From positions 124,001 through 188,000 of the forward strand of contig JAJEDJ010000030.1 of assembly GCA_022821545.1 (NCBI GenBank): 64,000 nt of DNA, written 5' to 3'. This stretch comes from Caldilineaceae bacterium. GTDB lineage: Bacteria; Chloroflexota; Anaerolineae; Caldilineales; Caldilineaceae. This document shows, piece after piece, positions 8,255-18,260 of the stretch. Position numbers and translations under genes: made by a program. Below the pieces are notes generated by a model, which was given only the letters and a program-made list of their open reading frames with translations, ran no database searches and was not told where the DNA came from. Every line of letters starts with the position of its first letter. Within the stretch, counting starts at the first letter, position 1.

Positions 8255-9283
8255 CTAACTTCCTACCGTCACCGGCTTTCCCCCCTGACCGGCCGACTCC
8301 TTTATCGCATCCCACAACCGCGCCATGCGCAGACCGATTTCCGGTGGGCAGGGGTTCTCCATCTCACCGGCCCGCACTCGCAGAAACTGCTGCCAAGTGC
8401 CCAGCGATTCGGGCAACTCGACCTCCATCAACTCCTCGTCTTCGGTTTCCTGAATCAGGAGACGCTCTCCCCAGACGCCGGTCTGCAGCATCCCCTTCTC
8501 GCACAGAACGCGAACGTCCGAGCCTATCTTACACTGTGTATCCCCTGCTGCATTCATCGACACCAGCGCGCCCGATTTCAACCGGGCGATCACCGCCCCC
8601 GTAATGTCCACGGCAGAGCCTTGGTTGTCCATCCACGCCGCGACCTCGACAAAGTCCTCCCCCGCCAAATCCGAGATAGTATTGAGCATATGCGCGCCAG
8701 TGTCAAACAGGAAGCCGCCTCCAGCGATCTCGGGATCCTGACGCCAAAGACCCGTCGTGAAGGACATCCAATTCTGCCACACAACGGCGCTGATGTTCAG
8801 AATTCGACCCAGCCTGCCCGAGCGCAGAATCTTTACTCCGGTGCGCACTTGTGGCGACATACTGCCGTTGAATGACACTGACAGAAGTTGTCCGCTTCGG
8901 TCTCGAACATCGATCAGCGCCAGAGCTTCCTCCGCGTTCATGACCATCGGCTTTTCCAGCAGCACGTCCAGTCCGGCTTCTAAACACGCCTTCGCTTGAG
9001 AAAAATGCAGCACGTGCGGCGTGATGATAAATGCCGCGTCGAGTTCTGTGTTCTGCAGAAGCTTTTCCAGATCCGGCTCGTTCGGAGGGGGAGGCTTGCC
9101 CGCCTCCTCGAAAAGTTCACAAAACGCCTCATAGGAATTGGCCGATGGCTCGCATACAATCGTTATCTCGGTCGTATCCTGCTGATTGAGGATCCGCCGC
9201 GTATGGCTACGCGCCATGCCGCCGCACCCAACAAATGCCATTCGAACGCGGGGTGACGCCCCGCCGCATTGACGTTCTGTCAT
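8255..9283 (-). CDS. Gfo/Idh/MocA family NAD(P)-dependent oxidoreductase
   Basis: The 342-residue protein begins with an NAD-binding segment ([15 protein letters not shown]) and has the family's [14 protein letters not shown] at about residue 100, where the EKP lysine helps catalysis. Family members oxidise or reduce sugars, inositols or related polyols in the cytosol. The start at 9281-9283 is chosen because CAGGAG lies 7 bases upstream. Longer in-frame starts would add a Pro/Ala-rich, non-conserved stretch. It is probably co-transcribed with the downstream ThuA-like gene, so both may process the same imported sugar. Confidence 0.87.
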   Translation of the reverse strand: MTERQCGGASPRVRMAFVGCGGMARSHTRRILNQQDTTEITIVCEPSANSYEAFCELFEEAGKPPPPNEPDLEKLLQNTELDAAFIITPHVLHFSQAKACLEAGLDVLLEKPMVMNAEEALALIDVRDRSGQLLSVSFNGSMSPQVRTGVKILRSGRLGRILNISAVVWQNWMSFTTGLWRQDPEIAGGGFLFDTGAHMLNTISDLAGEDFVEVAAWMDNQGSAVDITGAVIARLKSGALVSMNAAGDTQCKIGSDVRVLCEKGMLQTGVWGERLLIQETEDEELMEVELPESLGTWQQFLRVRAGEMENPCPPEIGLRMARLWDAIKESAGQGGKPVTVGS

Positions 9284-9760
9284 AGACCGACTCCTGACTG
9301 TCTTTATTGTGGAAGTTTGCAACATCGCAAAGTGAGCCGGATCCACGGCGCTCCCGCCCGCTCTTGGAGCGGCCTCGCGCAGTTCGGCAGTGGGGGCCTG
9401 CCCACCGACTCTCACCTCAGGCACCGGACCAGTTTCTGACCGGTCAGGCAATCATACCTTGCGATACAGTCACCGGCAAGATTTCACCGCCAACTTCGGA
9501 TGAAATGTCACCCCCAGCCCGCAGCAACGCTTCCCGCACTTACATCCACTGCAAGACGCGCCATGTTTTGCGAACACCCGGCAGACTCTTAGAATACACT
9601 GCGGCGTCCCGCTCTCGCAGACGCTGACCTGACCTGGGTCAGATGGGTCTGGGAGACGGGGCAGAGTTCCACGGTGCTCCAACCAGCTGTGTTCTCCCGG
9701 GACTCGCCAGAAAATGGGACCGGCGGCAAGACTCGCTCCTCTTGACTCACTTACGCGACC
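9284..9760. other. Intergenic region between divergent genes
   Basis: This 477-base gap separates the minus-strand oxidoreductase from the plus-strand maf gene. Short frames exist on both strands, but none has a good ribosome site or a recognisable protein. Promoters of both genes should lie here. I could not pick out a convincing -35/-10 pair. Confidence 0.5.
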
Positions 9761-10459
9761 ATGAACTCGTCCAAAGTCATTCTTGCTTCAAACAGCCCGC
9801 GCCGCCAGCAGTTTTTCCACGCCCTCGGTATCCCCTTCCTGGCCCTGTCCGCTGACATTGACGAGTCGCCCGCGCCCCATGAGTCACCCGCCCAGGTGGT
9901 GGAACGGCTCGCCCTCGCCAAAGCCCTGACCGTGGGCCGTCGCCTTGCCTCCTCTGCGGACGCGAAAGACTCAGGTCCCACGCAAGAATTCCTCGTCATC
10001 GGCGCCGACACGGTTGTGGCAATTGATAACGAGGTCCTGGGCAAGCCTGTCGGCGCCGGAGAAGCCCGTGCCATGCTGACGCGGCTTCGCGCCCGTCCCC
10101 ACCAGGTCCATACCGCGATTGCCGCCGTCCTTCATACGGAAGGGGAACCGAAGCGCACGCGCAGACTGTTGAACTCGACGACGGTGGAAATGCGCCCCTA
10201 CAGCGACGAGCAGATTGCCGCCTACGTGGCAACGGGGGATCCGCTGGACAAGGCCGGCGCGTACGCAATCCAACATCAGCAGTTCCACCCCGCCGAGAGC
10301 ATCTCAGGCTGCCCCGCCGGCGTCATGGGTCTCCCGGCCGCCGACCTGGTCCACCTGTTGTCAGAGTTCAAAGTGACCGTGACGCGCTCGCCTTTACAGG
10401 TCTGCCCCGCCTTGACGGGACTCGAATGTTGCCAGCGGCAGGTCGCTTCTTCCCCTTGA
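9761..10459 (+). CDS. maf: Maf-type nucleoside triphosphate pyrophosphatase
   Basis: The protein starts MNSSKVILASNSPRRQQFF, with the Maf signature LASxSPRR at residues 8-15. It has VIGADTVVAID in the middle and DKAGAYAIQ towards the end. Maf proteins hydrolyse non-canonical or UTP/dTTP nucleotides to the monophosphate and influence septum formation. At 232 residues it is about 30 longer than usual because of a C-terminal tail after LVHLLSEF that shows no conserved motif. The tail may reflect a lost stop codon or a local addition. Confidence 0.88.
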   Translation: MNSSKVILASNSPRRQQFFHALGIPFLALSADIDESPAPHESPAQVVERLALAKALTVGRRLASSADAKDSGPTQEFLVIGADTVVAIDNEVLGKPVGAGEARAMLTRLRARPHQVHTAIAAVLHTEGEPKRTRRLLNSTTVEMRPYSDEQIAAYVATGDPLDKAGAYAIQHQQFHPAESISGCPAGVMGLPAADLVHLLSEFKVTVTRSPLQVCPALTGLECCQRQVASSP

Positions 10460-10596
10460 TTTCGGCAAGCGTGCGTAAGCCGACCGCGCTGGCCGCTTAT
10501 TGCCAATTGTGCCCCTGAATTGATAAACTTGGGCCGAATTCCCTTCGCCTGGATAGGGCGAACCCGTAACCCGCGAACTGCCGTCAGGAGAAGCCT

Positions 10597-11676
10597 TTGC
10601 CAAGAAACCCGGAAGCCTACGAAATGTGGGATGAGGCCTACGAGGACGACTACTTTGACGCGCCGGCCAAAAGCAAACCAAAGCCGAAAAAGAAGGACCG
10701 GACAGTTGATGGAATCGTCGTACGCGCCAGGGGCCATCACTACGATGTCGCTACCTCCAAGGACAAACTGATTAGCTGCCGCGTGCGCGGACGCCTGCTC
10801 CAGGAACGTACCAAGGACCTGACACTCATTGCCGTCGGCGATCGCGTTCAGGTTGTCCTGGAAGGCAGACGTTCAGGCCTCATCGACTCCGTCGAAGAGC
10901 GCGATTCAACGCTGAACCGCCAGCTCCCCGGCTCCTCTCGTCCCGCCGAAGACGTGATCGTCGCCAATCCCGATCAGGTGCTTATCGTATTTGCCGTAAA
11001 GGACCCGGAACCGCACCTGCGGATGCTGGACCGCTTTCTTGTAATCGCCGAAGCGAACGAGCTTCCCGCGGTTATCGTCGCCAACAAGGTCGACCTGATC
11101 GGCCTGGAGGCTGCTCGCGAGATGTTTCTCCTCTACGAGAGGTTGGGCTATCCCCTTCTTTACGTCAGCGCGACCGAACGGTTCGAAGTTACTCCGTCCC
11201 CCGGTGAGTCCGGTACCTTACCGTCTGAAGACTTCGAACAGCTGCGTCGGCTGCTGACCGACAAATTGACGGTCGTTACCGGGCCGAGCGGCGTAGGCAA
11301 AAGCGCGCTCATCAACGCCATCCACCCGCAGCTGAATCTGCGTGTTGGCGACCTGCGAAACTTCGAGGGCAAAGGCCGCCACACAACGCGCAACGCCCAG
11401 CTTTTCCGCCTTCCCCTTGGTGACGCGACCTTTATTGCCGATACCCCTGGCATACGCGAACTGGGCCTGTACGAACTCGACGCGGGCAGTCTTGGCTTCT
11501 TCTATGTTGACCTCAAGCCCTACGTAAACGACTGCCGCTTTCCCAACTGCACCCACGACCACGAGCCGGACTGCGCCGTGCGCAAGGCAGTCAACGACGG
11601 CAGAGTGTCCCACGAACGCTACGACAGCTATGTGCGCCTTCTGAACGGGGAGAGCTTCCAGTTGGAGGAATGGTAG
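10597..11676 (+). CDS. rsgA: Ribosome small-subunit biogenesis GTPase RsgA
   Basis: The 359-residue protein has the circularly permuted GTPase order: NKVD (about 162), then the Walker A GPSGVGKS (about 229-236), then DTPG (about 282). An OB fold lies before the GTPase and a zinc-binding [14 protein letters not shown] after it. RsgA releases maturation factors from the 30S subunit. The start is TTG at 10597, supported by CAGGAG seven bases upstream and by the length. The N terminus has an added acidic then Lys-rich stretch of about 35 residues. The stop abuts the ATG of the helicase gene, suggesting an operon. Confidence 0.93.
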   Translation: MPRNPEAYEMWDEAYEDDYFDAPAKSKPKPKKKDRTVDGIVVRARGHHYDVATSKDKLISCRVRGRLLQERTKDLTLIAVGDRVQVVLEGRRSGLIDSVEERDSTLNRQLPGSSRPAEDVIVANPDQVLIVFAVKDPEPHLRMLDRFLVIAEANELPAVIVANKVDLIGLEAAREMFLLYERLGYPLLYVSATERFEVTPSPGESGTLPSEDFEQLRRLLTDKLTVVTGPSGVGKSALINAIHPQLNLRVGDLRNFEGKGRHTTRNAQLFRLPLGDATFIADTPGIRELGLYELDAGSLGFFYVDLKPYVNDCRFPNCTHDHEPDCAVRKAVNDGRVSHERYDSYVRLLNGESFQLEEW

Positions 11677-14067
11677 ATGCCCCGAATCCTTGAAGGTCTG
11701 AACGACCAGCAGCGGGCCGCAGTCCAGGCCACCGAGGGCCCGGTTCTCGTCCTGGCAGGCCCCGGCTCCGGCAAAACCCGCGTCCTCACCAGGCGTATCG
11801 CCTACCTGATCGAAGAAGAGAAAACCGATCCCTGGCACGTCCTCGCCGTAACCTTCACCAACAAAGCCGCAAAAGAGATGGCCGACCGCGTTGAAGAGCT
11901 GATCGGCCACCGCTTTCCGCCGCCGGCCGAGGGCCGCCGCCGCAGCCTCGGCGGGCTGACCATCGGCACCTTTCACTCCGTCTGCGCGCGCGTACTGCGC
12001 GTTGAGGTAGAAGCCGCGGGCTTCCAGCGCAACTGGGTCATCTACGACGTCACCGATCAGCTGGCTCTGGTCCGAGAAGTCTTGAAAGAGATGCAGCTGG
12101 ATGAAAAGCGTTTCAGCCCACGCGCCATCCTGTCACAGATCGGCGAATGGAAGAACGACCTGCTTACACCGGATCTCGTCAGTGCCGACGGCTACATGCA
12201 GGAAATCTGCGACCGCGTCTATGGCCGCTACCAGCAGCTACTCCGCCTCAACAACGCCATGGACTTCGACGACTTGCTGATGCACGCGGTCCTCCTCCTG
12301 CGCAAGAACAAGGACGTCCGGCGCAAATACCAGGACAAATGGCGTTATGTGCTGGTGGACGAGTTTCAGGATGCAAATCCCGCCCAGGTCGAACTGGCAA
12401 CGCTCTTTGTCGGCACTCCGGTCAGCAAAGGGAATCTCTTTGTCGTTTGTGATGAAGACCAGTCGATCTACCGTTTTCGCGGTGCAGACTACCGGAACGT
12501 GCGTCGGTTTCAGGAGGAATTGGAACCAGAAGAGATCCTCCTCGAACAGAACTATCGCAGCACGCAGAACATTCTCGACGTCGCCAACGCGGTCATCGAA
12601 AAGAATGCGAACCGCACTGATAAGAGTATGCGTACTGACCGGGGCGCCGGGTCTAAAGTAAGAGTCCACGAAGCTTTCAACGAGGTAGAAGAGGCTGAAT
12701 ACGTGCTTGACGAAGCGTCCCGCCTGGCCGCGCAAAGCGGCATGGGTCTCGGCGGCGCCGCAGTCGTCTATCGTACAAATGCCCAAAGTCGCGCCCTCGA
12801 GGAGGCATGCGTCCACCGCAACCTGCGCTACCGCCTGGTTGGCGCAACCCGCTTCTACGAACGCCGCGAGATCAAGGACGTTCTCGCCTACCTCCGCCTC
12901 GTCCACAACCCTTCAGCCACGATGGCGCTCGACCGCATCATCAACGTGCCCCCGCGCGGCATTGGCGCCAAGACCTATGAACAGCTGAAAGACTGGGCCG
13001 CGGCCGGCGCTGTGAGCGAATGGCAGGCATTGCAGACCCTGATCGGTGACGGCCGCGCAGGAGATGAAAACGACGCCTCTCTCGCCGTTCTGCCACCGCC
13101 GCCGTTTGCCGCACGGGCCCGTAACGCCCTGATCAGATTCGCTTCGATGTTGAGCTCCTGGGTGCGGGTGGCGTCCGACATTCAGTACGAAGACATGGCC
13201 GCCCTGCTCGACCTGATCCTGACCGACTCCGGCTACCTCGACCGCCTGCGGGACGGCAGCGACGAGGCCGAGGAACGCTTCGAAAACATCGAAGAGCTGC
13301 GCGGCGTCGCCGCAAAGTACCGCCCCGACCTCGACGACCTCGAACCGGACCAGGATCCACTCGGCCTCTTCCTCCAGGAGATTAGCCTCGTCAGCGAACA
13401 GGACGATTACGATGAGAGCGAAGCGGCCCTGACTCTGATGACACTGCACACGGCAAAAGGGTTGGAGTTCCCAGTCGTATTTGTGGTTGGGATGGAAGAG
13501 GGCCTGCTGCCGCATATCCGCAGCATTCGCAGCGAGGACGAGGAGGAAATGGCCGAGGAGCGCCGTCTCGCCTACGTCGGCATCACCCGCGCCAAGAATC
13601 GCCTCTACCTGGTCCACGCCTCCCAGCGCGCGATGTGGGGCAACTTCGAACTGCAAACGCCCAGCCGTTTCCTGGAAGACATCCCCGCCGAACTGTTGAG
13701 CGGCCAGGTCGACCGCCGCAGCCGCCACGCCGCCGCCTACGACAGAGCCACCAGCTGGCTGGACGGACCCGCCATGTTCGGTAGATATAGGGACGGCAAC
13801 AACAACGCCGGGGCGACCAACGCCTACAGGACCCCCGCTCCCGCACGCTCCAATCGTGCCCAGTCCCGTCCCGCCCGCCGCCGCCCGGCCACCACCGCCG
13901 CCCCCACGCAATTCAAACGCCGCCAAAGCGTCCAACATCCCAAGTTTGGCGTCGGTACCGTGATCGACAGCATTGTAATCGGCGGCGAAGAGGAAGTATC
14001 AGTCGCTTTCCCGAACTTGGGCGTCAAGAAGTTCATGGCGTCACTGGCAAATCTGAAGATTCTCTGA
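11677..14067 (+). CDS. pcrA: UvrD/PcrA-type superfamily 1 DNA helicase
   Basis: The 796-residue protein has the SF1A motif series. Motif I is GPGSGKT (about 28-34), followed by a TFTNKAAKEM Ia block, DEFQD (motif II), DEDQSIYRFRGAD (motif III), TLHTAKGLEFPVVFVVGMEEG (motif V region) and ITRAKN (motif VI). The last 45 residues form the Tudor-like RNA-polymerase-binding module of PcrA, with the segment HPKFGVGTVID. This 3'-5' helicase works in repair and replication-transcription conflict. It starts directly after the rsgA stop. The region before the C-terminal module is Ala/Arg/Pro-rich. Confidence 0.93.
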   Translation: MPRILEGLNDQQRAAVQATEGPVLVLAGPGSGKTRVLTRRIAYLIEEEKTDPWHVLAVTFTNKAAKEMADRVEELIGHRFPPPAEGRRRSLGGLTIGTFHSVCARVLRVEVEAAGFQRNWVIYDVTDQLALVREVLKEMQLDEKRFSPRAILSQIGEWKNDLLTPDLVSADGYMQEICDRVYGRYQQLLRLNNAMDFDDLLMHAVLLLRKNKDVRRKYQDKWRYVLVDEFQDANPAQVELATLFVGTPVSKGNLFVVCDEDQSIYRFRGADYRNVRRFQEELEPEEILLEQNYRSTQNILDVANAVIEKNANRTDKSMRTDRGAGSKVRVHEAFNEVEEAEYVLDEASRLAAQSGMGLGGAAVVYRTNAQSRALEEACVHRNLRYRLVGATRFYERREIKDVLAYLRLVHNPSATMALDRIINVPPRGIGAKTYEQLKDWAAAGAVSEWQALQTLIGDGRAGDENDASLAVLPPPPFAARARNALIRFASMLSSWVRVASDIQYEDMAALLDLILTDSGYLDRLRDGSDEAEERFENIEELRGVAAKYRPDLDDLEPDQDPLGLFLQEISLVSEQDDYDESEAALTLMTLHTAKGLEFPVVFVVGMEEGLLPHIRSIRSEDEEEMAEERRLAYVGITRAKNRLYLVHASQRAMWGNFELQTPSRFLEDIPAELLSGQVDRRSRHAAAYDRATSWLDGPAMFGRYRDGNNNAGATNAYRTPAPARSNRAQSRPARRRPATTAAPTQFKRRQSVQHPKFGVGTVIDSIVIGGEEEVSVAFPNLGVKKFMASLANLKIL

Positions 14068-14103
14068 ACGGCGGCAACGCCCGCAGGCGCTCAGGACGAA
14101 ATC

Positions 14104-16341
14104 GTGCAATCCGCTTCTCCCCCCTGGAACACAACCACCAAGGCCATCGTCGCCGTTTCGGCGCTGGCTCTGTTTTGCCTCCTGGTTTGGGTCTTTCGCG
14201 GCCTCTTGCAACAGGTAGTGTTGGCCGCACTCCTGGCCTACCTGCTCCACCCTCTGATAACGTTTATTGACAGGCGCACACCCGTCAATCGTGTCACGGT
14301 TGTCCTGGCCGTCTATCTGGCCCTGGCAATTCTCGTCGTCGCGACCTTCATGCTCGTCGGCGTCACAACGTTCCAGCAGGTTGTCGATCTCTCCCGCCGC
14401 CTGCCCGCCTGGTTCGAAGACGCTCTCGCCCAACTGCAGATTCTGCTCGAGCATCTGCCGGAATCGATGACAATTGGAGGATTTGAAGTTCCAGTGGCCC
14501 CCCTCCTGCCTCAACTGCCGGGATGGGACCAGCTTCTCAGCCAGGTCTTCAACCTGCTCCAGCCAATCTTCGGACGCGGCGGCAGCCTGGCCGCCAGCGT
14601 CGTCACCGGCGCCGTCGCCGTGCTCGGCCAGATCCTCCTGATCTTCATTATCTCAATCTATGTCGCCGTCGACATTCCCCGCATCGGCGGCATGATCGCA
14701 AACTTCGCCCACAAGCCCGGCTATCGCCGCGACGCCGAACGTCTGACCTCACATGTAAGCCGGGTGTGGGCCGCCTACCTGCGCGGACAGGCCCTCCTCG
14801 CCATCATCATTTCCGTTCTCGTCAGCGCCGTTCTTGGCGCCCTGGGCGTTGACAATGCTCTCGGCCTGGGTCTACTCTCGGGCGCCATGGAGTTTCTGCC
14901 GGTTATCGGGCCGCTGGCCGGCGCCGGCGCAGCCATTCTGGTCGCATTCTTTCAGGGTTCGCCAGGATTCGGCCTGACCCCTCTCCAGTTCGCCCTCGCC
15001 GTCGCCGCGGCCATGTTTGTGATTCAGCAGATCGAAAACACACTGCTCGTCCCCCGCATCGTCGGTAAAGCGCTGAACCTGCACCCCCTCCTGGTGATGG
15101 TCAGCGTCATCATGGGCGCATCCCTCGCCGGTCTGCTCGGCGCGATTCTCGCCGCGCCCATCGTCGCCTCCATTCGCATCCTGGGTGAATATGCCTGGCA
15201 CAAAATGCTCGACCTCCCTCCTTTCCCCGACGACGATGAGTTGCAGGTAGAAAACACGCAACAGAACGACCTCCCGGCAGAACGGCCGGCTCCTCCCCCC
15301 GCCCCAGCTGTCTACCCCCTCTCCTTCCGGCCCGTATTCAAAGACTACATCTGGGGCGGACGCAACCTGGAAACCGTTTTGGGAAGAGAGCTGCCCGCCG
15401 GCATGGTCGCCGAAAGCTGGGAAATCGCTGCCCACGACAACGGGCATTCGAGGGTCGCAGCCGGGCCCATGGCCGGCTCCACAATCGAGGAACTCCGGCA
15501 ACGCTGGGGAGAGAAACTCCTGGGCAATGCAGTTGAACTGGACGCCTTCCCGCTGCTGATAAAGCTGCTCGACTCCAACCGCTGGCTCTCTGTCCAGGTC
15601 CATCCGGACGACCCTTACGCACGGGTACATGCGGGCGACCTTGGCAAGACCGAACTCTGGATCATCCTTCACGCCGAGCCCGAAGCCGAGATCATATACG
15701 GGCTGAAAGCCGGCATCGACCCGGAGCGCTTTGCCCAATCCGCCGCCTCCGGCGCCATCGACCCGATGCTCCACCGCATCCCCATTCGAACCGGGGACGC
15801 CGTCTACCTGCCGGCAGGCACCGTACACGCCCTCGGCCCCGGCGCAATTGTCGCCGAGATCCAGCAGAACAGCGACACCACCTATCGCCTCTACGACTGG
15901 GGGCGCACCGAGGCCGACGGCCAGTCCAGACCGCTGCACGTGCGCCAGGCTCTGGACGTCATCGACTGGGGCATGGTCGAACCCGCCGTCGCCGCCCCTC
16001 CAACTTTGACCGCCCCCGAAGGATGGGAGAGAGAGGCGCTGGCCGACCTGCGCGCAATTGGCGGCCCCGCCGCCGAAAACCTGTACACAGCCGCCGATTC
16101 CGACACGACCTGCCCCTATTTTCAGGTCGACCGTCTCACGGGCCGGCCCGGCGCCGTCTGGCGCGGCGCCTGCGACGGCAGCTCCTTCCAAATCTGGGGA
16201 TGCCTCTCCGGCAGCGCCTCCCTAACCTGGAACGGCGAGACCGCCGATCTGCAAGGAGTCTCCTGGCTCCTCCTTCCCGCTGCCCTTGGCGCTTACCAAA
16301 TCCGCGCAGAGACTCAGTGTGTCCTGCTGAAGATCAACTGA
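14104..16341 (+). CDS. Fusion: AI-2E family membrane transporter + type I mannose-6-phosphate isomerase
   Basis: One uninterrupted 745-residue frame joins two normally separate proteins. Residues 1 to about 365 are an AI-2E/TqsA-type permease: paired N-terminal helices, a periplasmic segment, and the conserved GLLSGAMEFLPVIGPL and IENTLLVPRIVG blocks. After a Pro-rich linker (about 380-400), residues 400-745 form a ManA-type cupin. It begins with YPLSFRPVFKDYIWGGRNL and contains the zinc motif VQVHPDDPY and AGTVHALGPGAIVAEIQQ. The second half should interconvert mannose-6-P and fructose-6-P on the cytosolic side. The start is GTG at 14104. I found no stop or start near the junction, so it reads as a true fusion. 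Confidence 0.85.
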   Translation: MQSASPPWNTTTKAIVAVSALALFCLLVWVFRGLLQQVVLAALLAYLLHPLITFIDRRTPVNRVTVVLAVYLALAILVVATFMLVGVTTFQQVVDLSRRLPAWFEDALAQLQILLEHLPESMTIGGFEVPVAPLLPQLPGWDQLLSQVFNLLQPIFGRGGSLAASVVTGAVAVLGQILLIFIISIYVAVDIPRIGGMIANFAHKPGYRRDAERLTSHVSRVWAAYLRGQALLAIIISVLVSAVLGALGVDNALGLGLLSGAMEFLPVIGPLAGAGAAILVAFFQGSPGFGLTPLQFALAVAAAMFVIQQIENTLLVPRIVGKALNLHPLLVMVSVIMGASLAGLLGAILAAPIVASIRILGEYAWHKMLDLPPFPDDDELQVENTQQNDLPAERPAPPPAPAVYPLSFRPVFKDYIWGGRNLETVLGRELPAGMVAESWEIAAHDNGHSRVAAGPMAGSTIEELRQRWGEKLLGNAVELDAFPLLIKLLDSNRWLSVQVHPDDPYARVHAGDLGKTELWIILHAEPEAEIIYGLKAGIDPERFAQSAASGAIDPMLHRIPIRTGDAVYLPAGTVHALGPGAIVAEIQQNSDTTYRLYDWGRTEADGQSRPLHVRQALDVIDWGMVEPAVAAPPTLTAPEGWEREALADLRAIGGPAAENLYTAADSDTTCPYFQVDRLTGRPGAVWRGACDGSSFQIWGCLSGSASLTWNGETADLQGVSWLLLPAALGAYQIRAETQCVLLKIN

Positions 16342-16365
16342 TGTGAGATTCTAAGGAGAAGATTC

Positions 16366-16980
16366 GTGCTTGAAACGGCCAAACGCGCAGAAACTTCCTA
16401 TCCAATCAACGACCTCCTCGCCAGCCGCTGGAGCCCCAGGGCCTTCGCCGATCGCGCAATCCCCGCCGATGTCCTGGGCAGTCTCTTTGAAGCCGCCCGC
16501 TGGGCGCCGTCTTCCCGCAACCTGCAACCGTGGCGGTTTGTCATCGCCGCCCGCCATCATGACGCCGATGGATTTGCTCTCATCCTCAGCACGCTGGTGG
16601 GGGCGAATAAGTCCTGGGGAAAGAACGCCTCCGTTCTGCTTATCGCCGTGACCGAGCCGGAACCCGAAAATGTCAAGGGCGGCAATACCTACGCCCACTA
16701 CGACGTCGGCCAGGCCATGGCCCACCTTTCGATTCAGGCAATGTCCTGCGGACTTTATGTTCATCAGATGGGCGGCTTTCGTCGAGATGTGGCACGAGAG
16801 CTTCTGGAAATACCTGCTCAGTATGAGCCGGTCGTCTCTGCAGCCATTGGCTACCTGGCCGACCCTTCCATACTGTCCGATACGATGCGGGAGCGCGAGC
16901 TGGCTCCCCGCAGCCGTCACCCTCTGTCCGAGCAGGTCTTCAGCGCCAAGTGGGGCCGGACGCATCCGGACTATTCATGA
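16366..16980 (+). CDS. Nitroreductase family protein
   Basis: The 204-residue protein has the FMN-binding pattern of the NfsB/FRP fold: SRWSPRAFADRAIP near the start, then ARWAPSSRNLQPWRFVIA at about residue 45. Near the end, a run including the sequence GYLADPSIL occurs at the position of the usual glycine-rich loop. These enzymes reduce nitroaromatics or quinones with NAD(P)H. The start is GTG at 16366 with AAGGAGAAG upstream. It lies 24 bases after the transporter/isomerase fusion and may share its transcript. Substrate is unknown. Confidence 0.85.
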   Translation: MLETAKRAETSYPINDLLASRWSPRAFADRAIPADVLGSLFEAARWAPSSRNLQPWRFVIAARHHDADGFALILSTLVGANKSWGKNASVLLIAVTEPEPENVKGGNTYAHYDVGQAMAHLSIQAMSCGLYVHQMGGFRRDVARELLEIPAQYEPVVSAAIGYLADPSILSDTMRERELAPRSRHPLSEQVFSAKWGRTHPDYS

Positions 16981-17044
16981 CTTGGTCATCAGACACGGGC
17001 AGCTATTCTCGCCCCGTCCTACCTGGAAAGGGTCCAGAACCCAA

Positions 17045-17659
17045 ATGGTAATTCTTAGCCAAGACACGCTGAACGAAGGCCTGGCATACCTGTCGGCGCA
17101 GGACGCCGACCTGGCCAGAGTCCTTGCCCAGCATGGCCCGCCGAATCTGCGTCAACAGCCCCAGGGCTTCCCGACAATACTGAAAATCATCATAGGCCAG
17201 CAGGTCTCCCGCTCCTCGGCCGACTCCACCTACCGCCGCCTCTGCGACGCCGTCGGCCCGCCCGAACCGGCGAAATTCCTGGCCCTCGACGACGACGCAC
17301 TCCGCTCCATCGGCTTCAGCCGCCAGAAGAGCCGCTATGGCCGCGAACTCGCGTCAGCGCTCATCGAGGGACGTCTTGATCTGGACTTCATCGCCGGCTG
17401 CGACGATGACGCCGTGCGGACTGCCCTCACCGCCCTCCCGGGAATCGGTGCCTGGAGCGCGGAAATCTATCTGCTGTTCGCCCTGCGCCGCGCCGACGCC
17501 TGGCCCTCCAGCGACCTGGGCGTAATCGTCGGCGCGCAAAAGGTGAAGAATCTGGATGCCCGGCCCACTCGTCAGGAGTTGGATGCAATGGCCGAACCTT
17601 GGCGTCCTTGGCGCGGCCTTGCCACCTTTATCCTTTGGCACGGTTACCAGATGATCTGA
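17045..17659 (+). CDS. AlkA-type DNA-3-methyladenine glycosylase
   Basis: The 204-residue protein contains the helix-hairpin-helix LPGIGAWSAEIYLLF followed by the catalytic Asp in WPSSDLG (about residue 157). An upstream KIIIGQQVSRSSA is typical of the AlkA/HhH-GPD superfamily. It should remove alkylated purines in base-excision repair. No C-terminal iron-sulfur cysteines are present, which argues against an EndoIII/MutY type. I start at the ATG at 17045. The same frame is open further upstream but overlaps the nitroreductase gene. Confidence 0.88.
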   Translation: MVILSQDTLNEGLAYLSAQDADLARVLAQHGPPNLRQQPQGFPTILKIIIGQQVSRSSADSTYRRLCDAVGPPEPAKFLALDDDALRSIGFSRQKSRYGRELASALIEGRLDLDFIAGCDDDAVRTALTALPGIGAWSAEIYLLFALRRADAWPSSDLGVIVGAQKVKNLDARPTRQELDAMAEPWRPWRGLATFILWHGYQMI

Positions 17660-18260
17660 GCAGGCTGTCGGGTTCCCTGTCTCCTCCTCCAATTGAAGGC
17701 CGCTACTGACCGGCGTAACGGTTCTTTAACCGTCCCCAAAACGGTCCATCCGTCACAAAAAAAAGACGCTCAAATGTGGGCGTAGACAGATCGTAGGCAA
17801 ATCACACAAGAATCATCTGAAACGTACAAAAGCTCCCTCTCGCGTTCGAAAATTCCTCTTTTCGCGTCAGAATTACACCTCCCACCAGAGTATAAAACTT
17901 CCTGTTCAGCCGCCAACCGGTCTGATCTTTTTGTCTCGACAGACCGGGCAATCGCATTGAAATCCGGCCCAATAAGTGTTAAGATTTGAAGTCCTGAATT
18001 CTTCTGATTCGGGAATTGACGCGGCCCGGCTGAACTCCTCTTTAGCAGTTTGTCGGTCCACGACCTGGGCCGAAAAACGGCCCGTCAGAGCAGAGGGCGA
18101 CAGTCGACCGGAAAACGTTTTCGCATTTGCCTCAGAGACCGCAATGGCGCTGTTTACGGGCACTATGAACGTAGCTTCGCCACCTCGCATGGGGCCAGGT
18201 TGGCGAAGCATCTTCACATCAGGTGCCAAAGTCAACTTTCAGTTGAACGGAGAGGATAAG
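17660..18260. other. 601-base intergenic region with the carD promoter and leader
   Basis: Composition here is clearly more AT-rich than in the neighbouring genes. It holds small dyads such as CGGTTCTTTAACCG and an A run near 17757-17764, then a good promoter at 17957-17985. The open frame upstream of carD (from 17976) lacks conserved sequence and is read here as a leader, not as protein. Confidence 0.55.
17957..17985 (+). promoter_or_regulatory. Sigma-70-like promoter of the carD-like gene
   Basis: TTGAAA (17957-17962) and TAAGAT (17980-17985) are 17 bases apart. Transcription would start near 17992, leaving about 270 bases of leader before the CarD ATG. Confidence 0.5.
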
